A stretch of 8,049 nt of DNA from Nitrospirae bacterium CG1_02_44_142 (GTDB lineage: Bacteria > Nitrospirota > Thermodesulfovibrionia > Thermodesulfovibrionales > UBA1546): the NCBI GenBank assembly GCA_001871685.1, contig MNVK01000097.1:1-8049 (forward strand), written 5' to 3'. The stretch's first letter is position 1. Each line of letters opens with the position of its first letter. The notes under the pieces were generated by a model that saw only the letters and a list, made by a program, of their open reading frames with translations, did no database searches and had not been told where the DNA came from. Below, in pieces: positions 5,462 through 8,049 of this stretch. Position numbers and translations under genes: made by a program.

Positions 5462-6268
5462 CTATTTCACAATGATCTCAAAAAGAACTCTCATGTTAGC
5501 CTTTGCTGCTTTTGAGTAAATGTCTTTCGGCGCTGCTTCATACATCGCCGGTTTTGTTTCACCATATCCGATTTCGGAAAGCCTTTCAGGTGTAACGACG
5601 TTTTCTTCTACGAGGTAATCTCTGACAGCTTTTGCCCTTCTTTCGCTCAACTTTTGGTTGTATTCTTCAGTGCCGGAAGCAGAGGTATACCCTGCAATAC
5701 GGACTTTAGTTTTAGGGTTATCTTTCAGAAGCTGCATATTCCTTTTCAATATCACCTGTGCTTCTTTTGTAAGGGTTGACTTGTCGAAATCGAAATGTAT
5801 GTCCTCAAAGGCAATGATGATAACCTTCCCCTCAATCTTCGGCTCAGACGCAAGGGCAATTACCCTCTCCTCAACCTTCGGCTCAGCCACAAGGATAACT
5901 ATCGGTTCTTCAGCTTTCGGGTTAGATTTTGCCTCAGTTCTTGGGTTCACAGGGCAAAGGGCCTTAATTTTGTTAATCGCTTCCTGTGCCATATCAATCG
6001 CTTCCTGCGTACGGCAGGCCATATAGACCTCATAGGCCCTGTCTACCCTCTCTTTTAAGGCATTAAATCCAGCCGGACATTCTTTGTCTTTGCCCGTATT
6101 GCGAGCTTCATCAAGTGCCCGGTCTGCACTGACTAATGCCACAGGATAGTACAAATATCCTGATCTGTCTTTGGGTCTTTTCTCCATACCGGAACACCCA
6201 ACTATTAAACTCACGCAGAACACGGCGATTACAAAAATTAACACTCTCTTTGCTGCTATTGTTTGCAT
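5462..6268 (-). CDS. OmpA/Pal-type peptidoglycan-binding lipoprotein
   Basis: A 268-residue protein with a signal sequence (VLIFVIAVFCVSLIVGC) and probable lipidated Cys25. It has a helical N-terminal domain about 48-104 (ADRALDEARNTGKDKECPAGFNALKERVDRAYEVYMACRTQ...), of a kind seen ahead of OmpA domains in anaerobic Gram-negatives, and a linker of three 13-residue repeats (116-154). The C-terminal OmpA domain begins FEDIHFDFDKS (154-164) and includes GYTSASGTEEYNQKLSERRAKAV. The domain normally binds diaminopimelate of peptidoglycan and tethers the outer membrane. The usual Asp of the GHTD motif is Ser196 here, while the LSxRRA arginines are kept, so binding may be altered. ATG at 6268 is preferred to the 24-codon upstream start (6340) because of AAGGAG eight bases upstream and the position of the signal peptide. 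It lies between the Lmo0937-like and BON genes in the same direction. Confidence 0.93.
   Translation of the reverse strand: MQTIAAKRVLIFVIAVFCVSLIVGCSGMEKRPKDRSGYLYYPVALVSADRALDEARNTGKDKECPAGFNALKERVDRAYEVYMACRTQEAIDMAQEAINKIKALCPVNPRTEAKSNPKAEEPIVILVAEPKVEERVIALASEPKIEGKVIIIAFEDIHFDFDKSTLTKEAQVILKRNMQLLKDNPKTKVRIAGYTSASGTEEYNQKLSERRAKAVRDYLVEENVVTPERLSEIGYGETKPAMYEAAPKDIYSKAAKANMRVLFEIIVK
5807..5923 (-). repeat. Three 39-bp tandem repeats in the OmpA-like gene linker
   Basis: The linker reads NPKAEEPIVILVA, EPKVEERVIALAS, EPKIEGKVIIIAF. These are three units of exactly 13 residues, and at the DNA level the motif TTCGG(CTC/GTT) recurs at 39-bp steps. The last unit merges into the first strand of the OmpA domain. 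The number of units may vary between strains and would set the length of the spacer between the membrane anchor and peptidoglycan domain. Confidence 0.75.
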
Positions 6269-6376
6269 CTTTACATCTCCTTCACGAATTTCGTTCTTTC
6301 GCAACTTAATATACACTAAAAAGTCTATTTTTATTCTCACCCTTTGTGCCTGGGTTGACTTCCTTCATCCAGCCAG

Positions 6377-6526
6377 TTAAAAGGGCTTGCGTCCCGAAAT
6401 TATTCTAATCAGCACCACAACGATTGCAATTACCAGCAGGACGTGGATGAATCCGCCAATCGTGTAACCGCTCACTAACCCCAACAGCCAGAGTATCATG
6501 AGTACTACAAAAATCGTCCAAAGCAT
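6377..6526 (-). CDS. Lmo0937-type small membrane protein (DUF5670-like)
   Basis: This 49-residue ORF is below usual ORF-calling cut-offs. It begins MLWTIFVVLMILWLLGLVSG, continues YTIGGFIHVLLVIAIVVVLI and ends RIISGRKPF. The two hydrophobic helices, the Leu-Trp-Leu-Leu-Gly turn, the YTIGGFIHVLLVIA core and the short basic tail are those of the Lmo0937 family of inner-membrane peptides. Function is unknown, but members often sit in stress-induced gene sets. AGGAGGT (complement of 6531-6537) lies five bases before ATG at 6526, a strong ribosome site. It lies between the ABM-domain gene (81 nt upstream) and the OmpA-like lipoprotein gene (108 nt downstream). The different-frame ORF across the same bases (6405-6680) is a shadow. 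Confidence 0.9.
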   Translation of the reverse strand: MLWTIFVVLMILWLLGLVSGYTIGGFIHVLLVIAIVVVLIRIISGRKPF

Positions 6527-6546
6527 AGCAACCTCCTTTTGTTATA

Positions 6547-6567
6547 TGAGGCATTGCCTCACGTGAG
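6547..6567 (-). promoter_or_regulatory. Overlapping palindromes in the leader of the small membrane protein gene
   Basis: TGAGGCA-T-TGCCTCA (6547-6561) and CTCACGTGAG (6558-6567) are both perfect and share four bases. They lie about 21-41 nt upstream of the small membrane protein start. There is no T-run. They could form alternative hairpins or a binding site; no family of sites is recognised. Confidence 0.4.
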
Positions 6568-6607
6568 TATATCGAACCCGTCAGCATATCCCTTCTCCCT
6601 CTCTTTT

Positions 6608-6946
6608 CTATCTCGGCGTCTTGAGTACCTCTTCTATAAGATCCATCCCCCTTGTGTGTGACACAGTATTGAACCGCCATTCAGGGTGCTCGCTCAGGAG
6701 ATCCATGAGCGCGAGCAGCCGCCGCTGATTGTCTGTGCGGATGTGGCTCTCAATATCTTCCTGTGTCGCCCATTCCTCCAGCAGGACGAAGGCATTTCTG
6801 TTTTCTACGTCTTCATAGAGATGGTAACTCAGGCAGCCCCTTTCGACCCGCGCGGGTTGGAGCATCCCCCGCATTGTTTCTAAAAAATCACTCCGTTTTT
6901 CGGGCCGGGCAATCATTTTTAATGTCACAAGTATCTTCGTGTCCAC
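6608..6946 (-). CDS. Antibiotic biosynthesis monooxygenase (ABM) domain protein
   Basis: A 112-residue single-domain protein of the dimeric alpha/beta-barrel ABM family, which includes YgiN-like quinol monooxygenases. Visible family features are ILVTLKMIARPEKRSDFLETMRGML, RGCLSYHLYEDVENRNAFVLLEEWATQEDIESHIRTDNQRRLLALMDLLSE, and a short C-terminal tail. The substrate cannot be told from sequence. A quinol or small aromatic is typical, and no cofactor motif is expected. The start is GTG at 6946-6944 with AAGGAGG just upstream (complement near 6951-6957). It is the first gene of the minus-strand envelope cluster and lies about 75 nt downstream of the transcript start predicted from a -24/-12 promoter, so it is probably sigma-54 controlled. 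Confidence 0.88.
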   Translation of the reverse strand: MDTKILVTLKMIARPEKRSDFLETMRGMLQPARVERGCLSYHLYEDVENRNAFVLLEEWATQEDIESHIRTDNQRRLLALMDLLSEHPEWRFNTVSHTRGMDLIEEVLKTPR

Positions 6947-7030
6947 CCACCCTCCTTACATTCACATATCGGACTTCTTCGCTTAACGCCTTCACTTTGT
7001 ATTAAAAGAGAACCTATTATTGTATAGAAA

Positions 7031-7047
7031 AGCATAAAGTGTGCCAG
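7031..7047 (-). promoter_or_regulatory. Sigma-54 (-24/-12) promoter for the ABM/envelope gene cluster
   Basis: On the minus strand the sequence is CTGGCACACTTTATGCT. It has the invariant GG and GC exactly ten bases apart, a perfect TGGCAC -24 element and ATGCT at -12 (consensus TTGCW). The transcript would start near 7020, leaving about 75 nt to the GTG start. Sigma-54 promoters need an AAA+ activator bound upstream. Paired palindromes lie at the right distance and an activator gene lies 0.7 kb away. Confidence 0.72.
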
Positions 7048-7146
7048 GACTGTTGTTGACGGGACAGGAGTTTCTATGCTGTTGAAAACAATGAACTTTC
7101 AGCAAAAACTACGAAGATGGAATGCTATTTTAATAGACTCTGTTTT

Positions 7147-7178
7147 CTGATATATCAGGAGTCTCCTGACATGTCAGG
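7147..7178. promoter_or_regulatory. Paired palindromic boxes, candidate activator binding sites
   Basis: CTGATATATCAG (7147-7158) and CTGACATGTCAG (7166-7177) share the pattern CTGA-Y-AT-R-TCAG with centres 19 bp apart. The segment between them, TCAGGAG-T-CTCCTGA (7155-7169), is also a perfect inverted repeat, and the second box extends to CCTGACATGTCAGG (7165-7178). They are about 125-160 bp upstream of the predicted sigma-54 transcript start, a usual enhancer position for NtrC-family activators. Two near-double-helical-turn-spaced sites suit cooperative dimers. The regulator that binds is inferred, not shown. Confidence 0.6.
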
Positions 7179-7218
7179 CATTCGTAATAGTTCAGCGGGA
7201 CAAAAGAACAGCAGGGTG

Positions 7219-7227
7219 TGATACAAT
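7219..7227 (+). promoter_or_regulatory. Weak extended -10 promoter ahead of the transporter remnant
   Basis: TG-A-TACAAT (7219-7227) matches an extended -10. No good -35 is seen. It could transcribe toward 7293, but the downstream ORF lacks a ribosome site. Confidence 0.25.
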
Positions 7228-7292
7228 TTTCAGTATGGTACATAAGGACGGGTCACATCCCTACCGGAAAAGAGAATAATTAGTAATCAGAA

Positions 7293-7661
7293 ATGAAAGA
7301 CAAGCTTTCGACAAAGGCGAAAAGTATCCAGAACAAAGGCGAGCCGAATCTCGGTCCGGTCATCGTTACAGGTGGCACTGCGCTTGTCGCCTTTCTCCAA
7401 TTCGGAACGATCAGCATGACGCTTCTGGTCGCGTGCACCTCACTTATAATTACAGGCCTCGAAGGTTACTTACTGACGCCATGGCTTACCGGTAGGGCAA
7501 GCCGGATGAGTCCTGTGGTCGTTTTCGTCAGCGTGCTGTTTTGGGGGTGGTTATGGGGCGTGTGGGGTTTATTGCTGGGCGTGCCCATCATCATGATCAT
7601 CAAGGCGGTCTGCGATCGGGTGGAAGATTTGAAACCCATAGGCGAACTGCTCGGTGATTAG
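7293..7661 (+). pseudogene. AI-2E family transporter, C-terminal remnant
   Basis: This 122-codon frame matches only the last third of AI-2E (PerM-type) transporters. Family positions visible are NLGPVIVTGGTALVAFLQFG, the LEGYLLTPWLTGRASRMSPVVVFVSVLFWGWLWGVWGLLLGVPIIMIIKAV block, and the C-terminal CDRVEDLKPIGELLGD. At least three hydrophobic segments remain. Intact members have about 340-380 residues and eight helices, so some 200-250 residues are missing at the front. Homology begins near residue 19. The first 18 residues (MKDKLSTKAKSIQNKGEP) look unrelated, the ATG has no Shine-Dalgarno site, and TAG TAA stand in frame four codons upstream. A 5' deletion with the junction near 7340 is likely. 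Expression as a small membrane protein is possible but not supported. Confidence 0.75.
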
Positions 7662-7740
7662 CCCAGGTCGGCAGAGTAGAAGTAAATATGAGCAGCTCAC
7701 CAATTCTCCACAGTAAATGCAGCAACTTAGGTGTCGCCTA

Positions 7741-7753
7741 CTGATAATATCAG
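7741..7753. repeat. CTGATA-A-TATCAG palindrome at the end of the activator gene
   Basis: A perfect 6-bp inverted repeat with a one-base centre, overlapping the TGA stop of the regulator. It resembles the CTGATATATCAG box at 7147-7158 but is one base longer. It may be a third binding site or a weak 3' hairpin; no T-run follows. Confidence 0.35.
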
Positions 7754-8049
7754 GTATTCTTCTTATTTCTTTGGATGCCCAGTCTTTGCATCCTCGATGT
7801 GAGTGTCTTTGGATTGATGCCTAAAATCTCTGCGGCACCATCTTTGCCGCTAACCTGCCATCCTGTGGTGTTCAGTACCTCGACAATGCGCCGTTTCTCT
7901 GCCTCTTCGAGAGTCCCTGACTGGTCAGCATCTGACTGTGCAATCTTTGGTGCCTCCAAATGCAGCACATGTCCGTTGGTGAGGATCATCGCACGCTCGG
8001 TAACATTCCTCAGTTCCCTTACGTTGCCCGGCCAAGGATAGGCTTGCAG
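7750..8049 (-). CDS. Sigma-54-dependent transcriptional activator, C-terminal part (runs off the right edge)
   Basis: The frame is open to the window end, giving 99 residues. The first are the end of the AAA+ sigma-54 interaction domain: LQAYPWPGNVRELRNVTERAMILTNG, in which WPGNVREL carries the sensor-2 arginine. A linker (HLEAPKIAQSDADQSGTLEEAEKRR) follows, then a Fis-type helix-turn-helix, IVEVLNTTGWQVSGKDGAAEILGINPKTLTSRMQRLGI, whose GAAEILGI-PKTLTSRMQRLGI is the recognition unit. Such proteins bind enhancer-like palindromes and drive sigma-54 open-complex formation by ATP hydrolysis. The sensory N-terminus is outside the window. The Met at 7989 is internal, not the start. Its neighbour upstream of the envelope cluster has a -24/-12 promoter with paired palindromes, so local control is likely. 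The stop is TGA at 7750-7752. Confidence 0.92.
   Translation of the reverse strand: MQAYPWPGNVRELRNVTERAMILTNGHVLHLEAPKIAQSDADQSGTLEEAEKRRIVEVLNTTGWQVSGKDGAAEILGINPKTLTSRMQRLGIQRNKKNT

Larger units (their letters stand above)
6947..7292. other. 346-nt regulatory gap between the ABM gene and the transporter remnant
   Basis: I see no convincing gene here. The gap holds the ABM leader with its ribosome site (6947-7020), a -24/-12 promoter (7031-7047), two matching palindromes (7147-7177), a weak plus-strand extended -10 (7219-7227) and a 24-codon plus-strand ORF at 7076-7150 with an AGGAG upstream. The arrangement of promoter plus distant inverted repeats is that of a sigma-54 control region. 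Confidence 0.6.

Noticed and set aside
5807..5923. CRISPR-like or regulatory repeats
   Set aside because: The units are coding, contiguous, multiples of three and have no spacers.
6405..6680. 91-codon minus-strand ORF overlapping the small membrane protein and the ABM gene
   Set aside because: It is a shadow frame. The 49-residue Lmo0937-like gene in another frame has a strong ribosome site and clear family sequence.
7013..7046. Sigma-70/lac-like promoter reading of CACTTTATGCTT followed by TATACAAT
   Set aside because: No acceptable -35 at the right spacing, whereas the -24/-12 match is nearly complete.
7130..7243. Minus-strand 37-codon Cys-rich ORF (MYHTENCITPCCSF...)
   Set aside because: No ribosome site, it runs across the palindromic boxes, and its Cys content comes from the palindrome sequence rather than a recognisable motif.

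Overview
The window is a bacterial chromosome segment of moderate G+C. It carries a futalosine-type menaquinone gene (mqnB), a class 1B dihydroorotate dehydrogenase pair (pyrK/pyrD), a sigma-54 activator, and a G/C-rich palindromic repeat buried inside genes that encodes an NPPSPPFSKGG-like peptide. Together these suggest an anaerobic or microaerophilic Gram-negative of the Nitrospirota/Desulfobacterota type. That placement is an inference from gene content; there is no marker gene.

Left block (1-4016), housekeeping. A plus-strand gene ends at 116 and converges on a tight minus-strand operon transcribed greA -> pyrK -> pyrD -> SAM hydroxide adenosyltransferase (3145 down to 127). greA/pyrK and pyrK/pyrD overlap, and the last gap is 13 nt. 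mqnB runs the other way from 3264. Its putative promoter lies back to back with that of greA. pyrK and mqnB each contain a 44-bp copy of the same palindromic repeat, kept in frame but read in different frames. pyrK has a second palindromic insert.

Middle and right block (4025-7046), a minus-strand envelope cluster. In transcription order it encodes an ABM-domain monooxygenase-like protein, a 49-aa Lmo0937-type membrane protein, an OmpA-like lipoprotein, a BON-domain lipoprotein, an exported Trp/Tyr-rich protein with a Lys/Glu tail, and a decayed C39-like peptidase remnant. Gaps are about 30-110 nt and all genes have good Shine-Dalgarno sites. A well-formed -24/-12 (sigma-54) promoter lies ahead of the ABM gene, and two matching 12-bp palindromes sit about 125-150 bp upstream of the expected transcription start.

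Right edge (7293-8049). A plus-strand remnant of an AI-2E family transporter (C-terminal third only) is followed by the minus-strand 3' end of an NtrC-family sigma-54 activator (end of the AAA+ domain plus Fis-type HTH). The activator is the obvious candidate to bind the paired palindromes and switch on the envelope cluster. This putative sigma-54-controlled envelope-stress module is the most interesting functional unit here, and the protein-coding palindromic repeats are the most interesting sequence-level feature.
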